Assembly: GCF_900100705.1 (NCBI RefSeq)
Contig: NZ_FNCH01000029.1
Coordinates: 1 to 54,689, forward strand
Origin: Pedobacter terrae
Lineage (GTDB): Bacteria; Bacteroidota; Bacteroidia; Sphingobacteriales; Sphingobacteriaceae
Length of the DNA stretch: 54,689 nt
Reading direction: 5' to 3'
Made by a program: the position numbers and the translations under genes. Under the pieces are notes generated by a model. The model worked only from the letters and a program-made list of their open reading frames with translations. It was not told the DNA's origin and ran no database searches. Shown here piece by piece: positions 19,031 to 26,155 of the stretch (position 1 is its first letter; every line of letters begins with the position of its first letter).

Positions 19031-20068
19031 TTAAAACTTCTCAATAATCGCAATCACGACACCTGTTATTATAATATTGGCTATGGCCAAAGGTATTAAA
19101 CCTTTCCAGCCTAAATTCATCAATTGATCGTAACGGAAACGAGGGATTGTCCAACGCACCCACATAAAGAAAAAGATGAACATTACTATTTTTCCGAAGA
19201 AAACAGCCGTACCAATAAGCGGAGCCCAGGTTGGACCTAAATGCGCAGCAACGTAATCCATTCCAGGATAGTTATAACCACCCCAATATAAGGCTGCCAT
19301 TACTGCCGATGACACGAACATGTTGATATATTCTGCAAAAAGGTAAAAACCTAATTTCATTGATGAATATTCAGTATGATAACCACCAATCAGCTCGGTT
19401 TCACACTCAGGTAAATCGAAAGGTGCACGGTTGGTTTCAGCAAAAGAGCAAACCATAAAGATTAAAAATCCGAGCGGCTGGTACCAAACATTCCAGTTTA
19501 ACCCATGCTGCTGACCAACAATTTCTTTTAAGCTTAAGGTATTGGTCATTAAAAGCAAAGCGATGATCGATAATCCCATTGCAATTTCATAACTGATGTT
19601 CTGTGATGCGGCGCGAATGGCACTTAACAAAGAATATTTATTGTTTGAGGCCCATCCACCAATCATTACACCATAAACACCTAAAGAAACTACGCCAAAG
19701 ATGTATAAAACACCAACGTTGATATCTGAAACCTGTAAGGGAATAGTTTTACCTGCAATTAAAACCGGGCTACCCCATGGAATAACGGCCGTACCGATAC
19801 AGGCACAAAGTAATGCTAAACCAGGACCAGCGATAAACAAAAATCTATTTGATGATGTAGGAATAATTTCCTCTTTCATAAACATCTTAATACCATCTGC
19901 CAGTGGCTGTAAAATACCAAACGGACCAGCTCTATCCGGACCTAAACGATCTTGTAAATATGCAGCAACCTTACGTTCTGCATAAGTAGAATACATGGCA
20001 ATAACTAAACTGATGCCGAAAATTACAGCTACCAGGATAAATTTTTCTATAACAAAAGCGCTATCCAT
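19031..20068 (-). CDS. nuoH: NADH-quinone oxidoreductase subunit H
   Basis: NuoH links the quinone-binding site to the membrane arm of complex I. The 345-residue protein has the conserved first loop AAYLQDRLGPDRAGPFGILQ and QPLADGIKMFMKEEIIP. The acidic loop PFDLPECETELIGGYHTEYS and MFIFFFMWVRWTIPRFRYDQ are also hallmarks. Its start overlaps the nuoG stop by one base. Confidence 0.96.
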   Translation of the reverse strand: MDSAFVIEKFILVAVIFGISLVIAMYSTYAERKVAAYLQDRLGPDRAGPFGILQPLADGIKMFMKEEIIPTSSNRFLFIAGPGLALLCACIGTAVIPWGSPVLIAGKTIPLQVSDINVGVLYIFGVVSLGVYGVMIGGWASNNKYSLLSAIRAASQNISYEIAMGLSIIALLLMTNTLSLKEIVGQQHGLNWNVWYQPLGFLIFMVCSFAETNRAPFDLPECETELIGGYHTEYSSMKLGFYLFAEYINMFVSSAVMAALYWGGYNYPGMDYVAAHLGPTWAPLIGTAVFFGKIVMFIFFFMWVRWTIPRFRYDQLMNLGWKGLIPLAIANIIITGVVIAIIEKF

Positions 20069-21078
20069 TAGTATTTAACTGTTTTATGTAATTCAATTTC
20101 ATTTGCAGCCTGTAAAGCCTCATTAGGCTGAATTACATGCAAAGGTTTTAATGTTTCGTAGTGGTTAGATGCAATTACCGAAGTATCATCAATGTGTGTT
20201 GGATGTTCAATTACCCAATCAGCAGTTGCTTTTTTATCGAAGCGGCAAGTATTGCAAATAAATTCTTCCACTTCGCCAAACTGATCCTTACGGGCAGTAA
20301 CACGTAAAACATCAGCTCCTTTATACCAAAGGGTTACTTTTCCATTGCACTTCTCATGATCGCAATCGCGATGCGCATCAACAGGTTTGGTAAACCAAAC
20401 ACGGTTTTTAAAACGGAAAGTCCTATCGGTTAAAGCACCAACAGGGCAAACATCGATTACGTTTCCTGAGAAATCGTTATCAACCGCTTGTTGGATATAA
20501 GTAGAAATTTCTGAGTGATCGCCACGGTTTAAAATACCGTGAACACGTTTATTGGTAATCTGATCTGCAGTAAAAACACAACGATAGCATAAAATGCAAC
20601 GGTTCATGTGCAACTGGATCTTATCACCTATATCAATACGCTCGAAAGTACGGCGTTCAAACTCATAACGTGTTTTTTGCAAACCATGCTCATAACCCAA
20701 ATTCTGAAGATCGCACTCTCCTGCCTGATCACAAACAGGGCAATCTAAAGGGTGGTTAATCAACAAGATCTCTACCACACCCGCACGTGCTTCCAAAACT
20801 TCTGGTGAAGTAATGTTAAGCACTTCCATCCCGTCCATTACTGTAGTACGGCAAGAAGCCACCAACTTTGGCATAGGGCGTGGATCTTTTTCCGAACCTT
20901 TAGTCACCTTTACAATACAGGTACGGCATTTACCGCCACTGCCCTGTAATTTAGAATAATAGCACATGGCTGGTGGAACAATATCCCCTCCGATTTGCCT
21001 TGCAGCATTCAGAATGGTTGTTCCGTTATCAACCTCTACTGTTATCCCATCTATCGTAACCTTAACTTTTTCACTCAT
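20068..21078 (-). CDS. nuoG: NADH-quinone oxidoreductase subunit G, short form without Mo-cofactor domain
   Basis: NuoG holds the electron-wire iron-sulfur clusters. This protein has 336 residues, against about 680-910 in well-studied NuoG. The N-terminal ferredoxin-like 2Fe-2S region (Cys39; GGKCRTCIVKV; ASCRTT), the His-Cys3 motif HPLDCPVCDQAGECDLQN and the 4Fe-4S motif CILCYRCV...CPVGAL are intact. The remainder ends soon after a Cys pair in ICNTCRFDK. The large molybdopterin-like domain is absent. The stop is clean and nuoH follows at once, so this is a genuine short form of the kind reported across Bacteroidota, not a frameshift. Confidence 0.92.
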   Translation of the reverse strand: MSEKVKVTIDGITVEVDNGTTILNAARQIGGDIVPPAMCYYSKLQGSGGKCRTCIVKVTKGSEKDPRPMPKLVASCRTTVMDGMEVLNITSPEVLEARAGVVEILLINHPLDCPVCDQAGECDLQNLGYEHGLQKTRYEFERRTFERIDIGDKIQLHMNRCILCYRCVFTADQITNKRVHGILNRGDHSEISTYIQQAVDNDFSGNVIDVCPVGALTDRTFRFKNRVWFTKPVDAHRDCDHEKCNGKVTLWYKGADVLRVTARKDQFGEVEEFICNTCRFDKKATADWVIEHPTHIDDTSVIASNHYETLKPLHVIQPNEALQAANEIELHKTVKY

Positions 21079-21264
21079 GGTTAATGATATTCTTTTATTT
21101 TTTTTATTTCTAACGTCATTACGAGGTATGAAGCCTTTTTTTATTCAAGCCATGGTTCGTGTTTCCACGAACCAGTTCATTTCGCTTTCGTTTCGTGGGG
21201 ACACGAACCGAGGCGCTTTTTAAAAATTCTTATTTTCAAAGGTCGCAAATTGTGACTTTAGATC
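21079..21264. repeat. REPIN-like inverted hairpin pair in nuoF-nuoG gap
   Basis: Hairpin one, 21153-21174, is TGGTTCGTG, loop TTTC, CACGAACCA (perfect 9-bp stem). Hairpin two, 21190-21209, is GTTTCGTG, loop GGGA, CACGAACC, 15 bp later. The second is the reverse-oriented form of the first, so the pair is an inverted REP doublet. Both lie in a 186-bp gap inside the operon. CACGAACCGARGC after the second hairpin is shared with the copy at 18451-18475. Confidence 0.8.
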
Positions 21265-22632
21265 TTATTTTTCTTCCGCTACCGGAGCTTTTTCAATCGG
21301 TGTTGCATAATTGGCAATACCATAATTTTGGCTCTGGCTCTTTATCGGTTCTTTAATGTGCCATTCAAATTCATCCCTGAAATGACGGATTGCACTGGCA
21401 ACCGGCCAGGCTGCTGCATCACCCAACGGACAAATCGTATTTCCTTCAATTTTTCGTTGGATATCCCACAATAAATCAACATCTTCCATGGTTCCATGGC
21501 CATGTTCGATTTTGTGCAATACTTTTTCCATCCATCCCGTACCTTCACGGCAAGGAGAACACTGTCCACAACTTTCATGGTGATAAAAACGAGAGAAATT
21601 CCAGGTATTACGAACAATACACTGATCTTCGTCAAAAGCGATAAAACCACCTGAACCTAACATGGTTCCAGTTGCGAATCCTCCTTCCGATAATGATTCA
21701 TAACTCATTAAACGAGGCTCGCCGTTGGCTAATTTTAAAGTTAGGTTAGCTGGCAAAACAGGTACAGAAGAACCGCCCGCAACTGTTGCTTTAAGGCGTT
21801 TGCCATTGGCAATGCCACCACAATATTCATCAGAGTAGATAAATTCTTCTACTGGTAAACCCAATTCTATTTCATAAACACCTGGTTTTACCAAGTTGCC
21901 GGATGCTGATATTAATTTTGTACCCGTACTTCTACCGATACCGATTTTGGCATATTCATCACCACCATCATTGATAATCGGAACTACTGCAGCAATGGAT
22001 TCAACATTATTTACCACAGTTGGACAACCATATAAACCAGCAATAGCGGGGAATGGCGGTTTAATACGTGGATTCCCTCTTTTTCCCTCCAGTGATTCTA
22101 ACAAAGCAGTTTCTTCACCACAAATGTAAGCGCCACCGCCAGGTTGAACATATAATTCTAAATCGTAACCTGTTCCTAAAATGTTTTTACCTAACCATCC
22201 GGCAGCTTTAGCTTCAGCAATTGCTTTTTCTAAAATGCGGATCTGAGGCATCATCTCGCCACGTACGTAGATATAAGAAACCTTTGCACCTAATGCGAAA
22301 CTTGATACGATCATTCCCTCAATTAAAGCATGAGGAATGTAAGTCATTAAATAACGGTCTTTAAAAGTTCCCGGCTCAGATTCATCGGCATTACACACCA
22401 AATAGCGCGCAACACCTTCTGGTTTAGCCAAAAAGCTCCACTTCATCCCGGTTGGGAAACCCGCACCTCCGCGACCGCGTAAACCTGATTTTTTAACCTC
22501 TTCAACAATTTCTTCTGGTGTTAAGGTTTTCAGGGCTTTTTCCACAGCACGGTACCCGCCCTTCTGGCGATAGACTTCAAGTGTATTGATGCCCGGTACG
22601 TTTATATGCTCAAGTAATAATTTACGGCTCAT
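21265..22632 (-). CDS. nuoF: NADH-quinone oxidoreductase subunit F (NADH/FMN site)
   Basis: NuoF binds NADH and FMN and holds cluster N3 at the tip of the peripheral arm. The 455-residue protein contains the glycine-rich FMN/NADH motifs GLRGRGGAGFPTGMKW and PGGGAYICGEETALLESLEG. The 4Fe-4S motif is ESCGQCSPCREGTGW with the fourth Cys in TICPLGDAAAW. Upstream, a 72-bp gap containing word repeats separates it from nuoE. Confidence 0.97.
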   Translation of the reverse strand: MSRKLLLEHINVPGINTLEVYRQKGGYRAVEKALKTLTPEEIVEEVKKSGLRGRGGAGFPTGMKWSFLAKPEGVARYLVCNADESEPGTFKDRYLMTYIPHALIEGMIVSSFALGAKVSYIYVRGEMMPQIRILEKAIAEAKAAGWLGKNILGTGYDLELYVQPGGGAYICGEETALLESLEGKRGNPRIKPPFPAIAGLYGCPTVVNNVESIAAVVPIINDGGDEYAKIGIGRSTGTKLISASGNLVKPGVYEIELGLPVEEFIYSDEYCGGIANGKRLKATVAGGSSVPVLPANLTLKLANGEPRLMSYESLSEGGFATGTMLGSGGFIAFDEDQCIVRNTWNFSRFYHHESCGQCSPCREGTGWMEKVLHKIEHGHGTMEDVDLLWDIQRKIEGNTICPLGDAAAWPVASAIRHFRDEFEWHIKEPIKSQSQNYGIANYATPIEKAPVAEEK

Positions 22633-22704
22633 TATCTATAGATATGAGATGTGAGACATGAGATATTAGACAAATGCCTGATCTCATATCTCAAATCTAG
22701 TTTC
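22633..22704. repeat. Short-word inverted repeat element between nuoE and nuoF
   Basis: The left half has near-tandem words (GATATGAGATGTGAGACATG, AGATATTAGAC). The right half has their complements (CTGATCTCATATCTC, AAATCTAGTTTCTCAAATCT). It fills exactly the gap between the two genes. The same word family (AAGATTTGAGATATGAGA) recurs upstream of metH at 47590-47690. Confidence 0.75.
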
Positions 22705-23220
22705 TCAAATCTTATTCTTTAAATCTTCAATCAATTTATCTACACTTTCGGTAGTTAAGTTTTCGTAGAAAGTATATTCCGGGCTAATTTGTAATACCGG
22801 CCCGTAACCACAGGCGGCTAAACATTCAACTCCTCTAAAGCTGAATAAACCATCGGCAGTAACTTCACCTTCTTTAACACCTAACTTGTTTTCCAGGTGA
22901 CTTAATATTTTTTCGGCACCAACCAGGCAACAAGGACCAGTACGGCAAACCTCTAAGGCATACTTACCTTGTGGTTTTAAAAAGTACATGGTATAAAATG
23001 TAGCCACCTCATACACTTCAATTGGCTGAATATTTAAATATTCGGCAACTTTATCCATCGCTGGTGTACTTACCCAAAGGTACTCGGCCTGTACCAGGTG
23101 CAAAAGTGGTAGCAATGCTGATTTGCTTTTATCTGCCGGATAACGGCTTTTTATATCATCAAATTTGGCAAGCAATTCTGACGAAAACACTACAGGTGTT
23201 TGTTCTTCTACTTTAAGCAT
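22705..23220 (-). CDS. nuoE: NADH-quinone oxidoreductase subunit E (2Fe-2S)
   Basis: NuoE carries cluster N1a next to NuoF. The 171-residue thioredoxin-fold protein has the ligand set CRTGPC and CLAACGYGP, and the conserved VYEVATFYTMYFLKPQGKY region. Its start lies 8 bp inside the nuoD 3-prime end, indicating translational coupling. Confidence 0.96.
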   Translation of the reverse strand: MLKVEEQTPVVFSSELLAKFDDIKSRYPADKSKSALLPLLHLVQAEYLWVSTPAMDKVAEYLNIQPIEVYEVATFYTMYFLKPQGKYALEVCRTGPCCLVGAEKILSHLENKLGVKEGEVTADGLFSFRGVECLAACGYGPVLQISPEYTFYENLTTESVDKLIEDLKNKI

Positions 23221-24427
23221 CTAATTCTCCTGCAATAATATTCATACTACTCATGTTGATAATGGCGTCAGACAATAACATGCCTTCGCTCATCGGTGCA
23301 AACATCTGGTAGTTTATAAAACTTGGTCTGCGGAAGTGTAAACGGTATGGTGTACGGCCTCCATCGTTAATCAGATAAAATCCCAATTCACCATTTCCGC
23401 CTTCTACAGCGTGATAAACTTCTGCTTTTGGCGCATCAATCTCACCCATCACAATTTTGAAGTGATAGATTAATGCTTCCATATTATTGTAAACTTCTTG
23501 CTTCGGAGGAAGGTAAAATTCAGGAACATCGGCATGAAAAATACCTTTTGGCTCTGTTTTTAACTTTACAATTGCCTGTTCGATAATGCGGACACTTTGC
23601 CACATCTCTTCGTTACGCACCAGATACCTGTCATAAATATCGCCACTGGTACCAACTGGTACTTCAAAGTCAAAATCCTGATACGAAGAATATGGATCGC
23701 TTATACGCACATCATAATCTACTCCCGTTGCACGCAATAATGGGCCCGTCCAACTGTATTCTAAAGCAGTTTCTTTAGTTACTTCTGCAACACCGGCCGT
23801 TCTATCAATAAAAATACGGTTACGTGTCAGCAGATTTTCGAATTCTTTTAGTGCTTTAGGAAATTCTTTTAAAAACTTATCGATTTTGGCAAAGGCGATA
23901 TCATTGAAATCTCTTTCAAAGCCACCTATACGTCCAATATTTGTGGTTAAACGTGCGCCACATACTTCTTCAAAGATTTCGTAAATATGTTCACGAAACT
24001 GAAAAAGATATAAGAAAGTGGTGGTGGCTCCCGTATCCTGACCAATAATCGTGTTACAGATAATATGATCGGCAATACGTGAAAGCTCCATAATGATTAC
24101 CCGGAGATAATCTACACGTTTCGGCATCTGAATATTTAATAACTTCTCCACCGTCATGTGCCAGCCCATGTTATTAATAGGCGAAGAACAGTAGTTTAAA
24201 CGGTCGGTAAGTGGGGTGATCTGATAAAATGGGCGATGCTCGGCAATCTTTTCGAAAGCACGATGTATGTACCCAATAGTAGAAACGCCGCTTACAATAC
24301 GTTCGCCGTCTAACTGCAAAACATTTTGAAAAACGCCGTGGGTTGCAGGGTGTGTTGGACCTAAATTTAGGGTTACCAGCTCACTTTGCGGATCGTTATC
24401 TGTAAATACCGGATGGTTATGATTCAT
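23213..24427 (-). CDS. nuoD: NADH-quinone oxidoreductase subunit D
   Basis: NuoD is the 49-kDa homologue that shapes the quinone-binding pocket and is related to the NiFe-hydrogenase large subunit. The 404-residue protein begins the conserved domain with LVTLNLGPTHPATHGVF, including the HPATHG quinone-site loop. It continues with GYIHRAFEKIAEHRPFYQ, DRLNYCSSPINNMG and GELGFYLINDGGRTPYRLHFR. nuoC and nuoD are separate genes here, not the fused nuoCD form of enterobacteria. Confidence 0.97.
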   Translation of the reverse strand: MNHNHPVFTDNDPQSELVTLNLGPTHPATHGVFQNVLQLDGERIVSGVSTIGYIHRAFEKIAEHRPFYQITPLTDRLNYCSSPINNMGWHMTVEKLLNIQMPKRVDYLRVIIMELSRIADHIICNTIIGQDTGATTTFLYLFQFREHIYEIFEEVCGARLTTNIGRIGGFERDFNDIAFAKIDKFLKEFPKALKEFENLLTRNRIFIDRTAGVAEVTKETALEYSWTGPLLRATGVDYDVRISDPYSSYQDFDFEVPVGTSGDIYDRYLVRNEEMWQSVRIIEQAIVKLKTEPKGIFHADVPEFYLPPKQEVYNNMEALIYHFKIVMGEIDAPKAEVYHAVEGGNGELGFYLINDGGRTPYRLHFRRPSFINYQMFAPMSEGMLLSDAIINMSSMNIIAGELDA

Positions 24428-24430
24428 AGT

Positions 24431-24931
24431 TTACCTTCCAAAAAATTCATCTTTTTTATCTACCCTATTCGGATCTTCCAATGGATATTGTTTCAGCATT
24501 GGGTGAACACCTAAATCATCCATATTTAAAATACGGCGTAAATCAGGGTGACCTTCAAATTTAACCCCGAACAGATCGTAAGTTTCACGCTCCATCCAGT
24601 TGGCACCTTTCCAAACAGTTGTTGCTGTAGGGATGGTTGGATTTTGTTCTGAAATGAATACTTTAATCCTGATCCTCACTTTTTCTACCATGTTATGCAA
24701 ATGGTAAACCACTGCTATACCATGATCTTTACCAGGGTAATGAACTGCTGTAATATCTGTTAGAAAATTGAATTTTAATTCTTCTTTAAGATGCGAAAGC
24801 ACATTTACGATAACATCTTTATAAGTTACAAAAGTTAATAGACCATAAGGCTCAGAAACAGCAGTAACTTTTTCGCCAAACTTTTCAGTCAGCTTAACAT
24901 GAATGTCGTTATTTAGCGTCGTTTCTTCCAT
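24431..24931 (-). CDS. nuoC: NADH-quinone oxidoreductase subunit C
   Basis: NuoC is the 30-kDa peripheral-arm subunit. The 166-residue protein has the diagnostic C-terminal motif ERETYDLFGVKFEGHPDLRR, followed by ILNMDDLGVHPMLKQYPLED. It is separated by 3 bp from nuoD and overlaps the nuoB stop by one base. Confidence 0.96.
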   Translation of the reverse strand: MEETTLNNDIHVKLTEKFGEKVTAVSEPYGLLTFVTYKDVIVNVLSHLKEELKFNFLTDITAVHYPGKDHGIAVVYHLHNMVEKVRIRIKVFISEQNPTIPTATTVWKGANWMERETYDLFGVKFEGHPDLRRILNMDDLGVHPMLKQYPLEDPNRVDKKDEFFGR

Positions 24932-25473
24932 TACTTAATGCCATATTGACCTAAAAGGTCTTTGTAATAATCAGAATTTCTTCTTCTTCCTGATTCGTTC
25001 TTCACTAAATCCTGAATACGCTGGAAACCATCTAAAATAGCTTCTGGTCGTGGCGGGCACCCCGGAACGTAAACATCTACCGGAATCACTTCATCAATAC
25101 CTTGCAACACAGAGTAAGTGTCAAAAATACCACCACTACTTGCGCAGGCACCAACTGCCATTACCCAGCGTGGCTCTGCCATTTGGATATAAACCTGCTT
25201 TAATACCGGGGCCATTTTTTTAGCGATGGTACCCATAACCATTAAAACATCGGCCTGGCGGGGAGAGAAGCTTAAGCGTTCGGCACCAAAACGACCTAAA
25301 TCGTAGTGAGAACCCATGGTTGCCATAAACTCGATTCCACAACAAGAAGTGGCAAACGGTAAAGGCCATAATGAATTTGAGCGCGCCAAACCAATCACTT
25401 TATCAAGAGAAGTGGCAAAAAAGCCAGGTCCTTCGGTTCCCGGCGGCGCATCAACTATATTAATTTCACTCAT
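24931..25473 (-). CDS. nuoB: NADH-quinone oxidoreductase subunit B (cluster N2)
   Basis: NuoB holds the terminal 4Fe-4S cluster N2, which reduces quinone. Ligands lie in FATSCCGIEFMA, VGACASSGGIFDTY and YVPGCPPRPEAIL. I place the start at the ATG at 25473 (MSEINIVDAPPGTEGPGF). The in-frame extension to 25518 reads through a terminator-like hairpin and adds an atypical leader. That hairpin lies only about 10 bp upstream of this ATG. It is separated from nuoA by 227 bp. Confidence 0.95.
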   Translation of the reverse strand: MSEINIVDAPPGTEGPGFFATSLDKVIGLARSNSLWPLPFATSCCGIEFMATMGSHYDLGRFGAERLSFSPRQADVLMVMGTIAKKMAPVLKQVYIQMAEPRWVMAVGACASSGGIFDTYSVLQGIDEVIPVDVYVPGCPPRPEAILDGFQRIQDLVKNESGRRRNSDYYKDLLGQYGIK

Positions 25474-25483
25474 GTTTATAAAC

Positions 25484-25514
25484 AAAAAATGCTCATCCCT
25501 TTGCAGAATGAGCA
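25484..25514 (-). terminator. Terminator-like hairpin directly upstream of nuoB
   Basis: Read on the minus strand: TGCTCAT, an 11-base loop, ATGAGCA, then TTTTTT. It ends about 10 bp before the nuoB ATG at 25473. It could terminate the nuoA transcript, act as an attenuator inside the operon, or be a repeat-derived hairpin with no effect. Confidence 0.6.
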
Positions 25515-25604
25515 ACAAATTTACAATATTTTAAAGGCAAACAAGCGAGTTTTACTCGATTTAGAACCTTTCTAAATAAAAAAACTGGCTTGAGTTAGTG
25601 TAAG

Positions 25605-25704
25605 CGATACACATTCAGTTTTCAGTTGGCTTATTTCAGTTTATAGTTATTAAACCAAGAACTATTAACTGCCGATTGTGAACTGATCACTACGGACTGA
25701 CTAG
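25605..25704. repeat. Short-word inverted repeat element between nuoA and nuoB
   Basis: Words such as ATTCAGTTTTCAGTTGGC and TTTCAGTTTATAGTTATTAA on the left are answered by complementary words such as AAGAACTATTAACTGCC and GTGAACTGATCAC on the right. The right edge overlaps the nuoA stop codon region. The words resemble GAAAACTGAAAACT at 9349-9368. Confidence 0.65.
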
Positions 25705-26072
25705 TTCCAGTCTAAAACTTTTTTCTTGATTACGTAAATGAACCCGAGCAATAAAGTGCCCATAAAAATGAACATCTCAATCATTCCATCCATTCTTAAT
25801 GCGCGGAAATTCACAGCCCACGGATACATAAAGATAACCTCTACATCAAATAATACAAAGAGTATAGCTACTACGAAATATTTGATTGAAAAAGGCTGGC
25901 GTGCATTACCAATCGATTTTACACCTGCCTCAAAAGTTTCTAACTTATCACTCGTTTTACGTTTTGGTCCTAAAAAGTGAGTAGCAACCAATGTAGTTAC
26001 CACAAAACCTAAAGCAACAATTACTTGAAATATAATTGGTAAAAAATCTATAGCCGAACTTTGCGCTTGCAT
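25701..26072 (-). CDS. nuoA: NADH-quinone oxidoreductase subunit A
   Basis: NuoA is a three-helix membrane subunit at the junction with the peripheral arm. The 123-residue protein has the typical loop KLETFEAGVKSIGNARQPFSIKYF (minus the Cys seen in some relatives) and the helix FVVAILFVLFDVEVIFMYPW with its conserved Asp/Glu residues. It is the first gene of the nuo operon, preceded by a promoter at 26092-26123. Confidence 0.95.
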   Translation of the reverse strand: MQAQSSAIDFLPIIFQVIVALGFVVTTLVATHFLGPKRKTSDKLETFEAGVKSIGNARQPFSIKYFVVAILFVLFDVEVIFMYPWAVNFRALRMDGMIEMFIFMGTLLLGFIYVIKKKVLDWN

Positions 26073-26091
26073 AATTTTAATTTTTGTGATG

Positions 26092-26123
26092 CAAAAGTAA
26101 AAGAAAAAGGCAGAGTAACCAAA
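26092..26123 (-). promoter_or_regulatory. Predicted promoter of the nuo operon
   Basis: On the minus strand a perfect Bacteroidota -7 box TACTTTTG (26092-26099) is preceded at 20 bp by TTTG (26120-26123). It lies 20 bp upstream of the nuoA ATG. The -33 element falls in the terminator of the upstream TPR gene, so spacing is tight but workable. Confidence 0.55.
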
Positions 26124-26134
26124 CTCTGCCTTTT
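26105..26134 (-). terminator. Rho-independent terminator after the TPR gene
   Basis: A perfect 12-bp inverted repeat, AAAAGGCAGAGT and ACTCTGCCTTTT with a 6-base loop, lies 21 bp beyond the TPR gene stop. It separates the TonB/ExbBD operon from nuo. Confidence 0.85.
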
Positions 26135-26155
26135 CTAAATTATTTAACTGATTAA

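Noticed and set aside
20068..21078. NuoG as a frameshifted or truncated pseudogene
   Set aside because: nuoH begins at the stop codon with a 1-base overlap and no remnant of the missing domain follows. The short form is coherent.
25474..25518. Upstream extension of nuoB
   Set aside because: It reads through a terminator-like hairpin, and the ATG at 25473 gives a standard NuoB N terminus.
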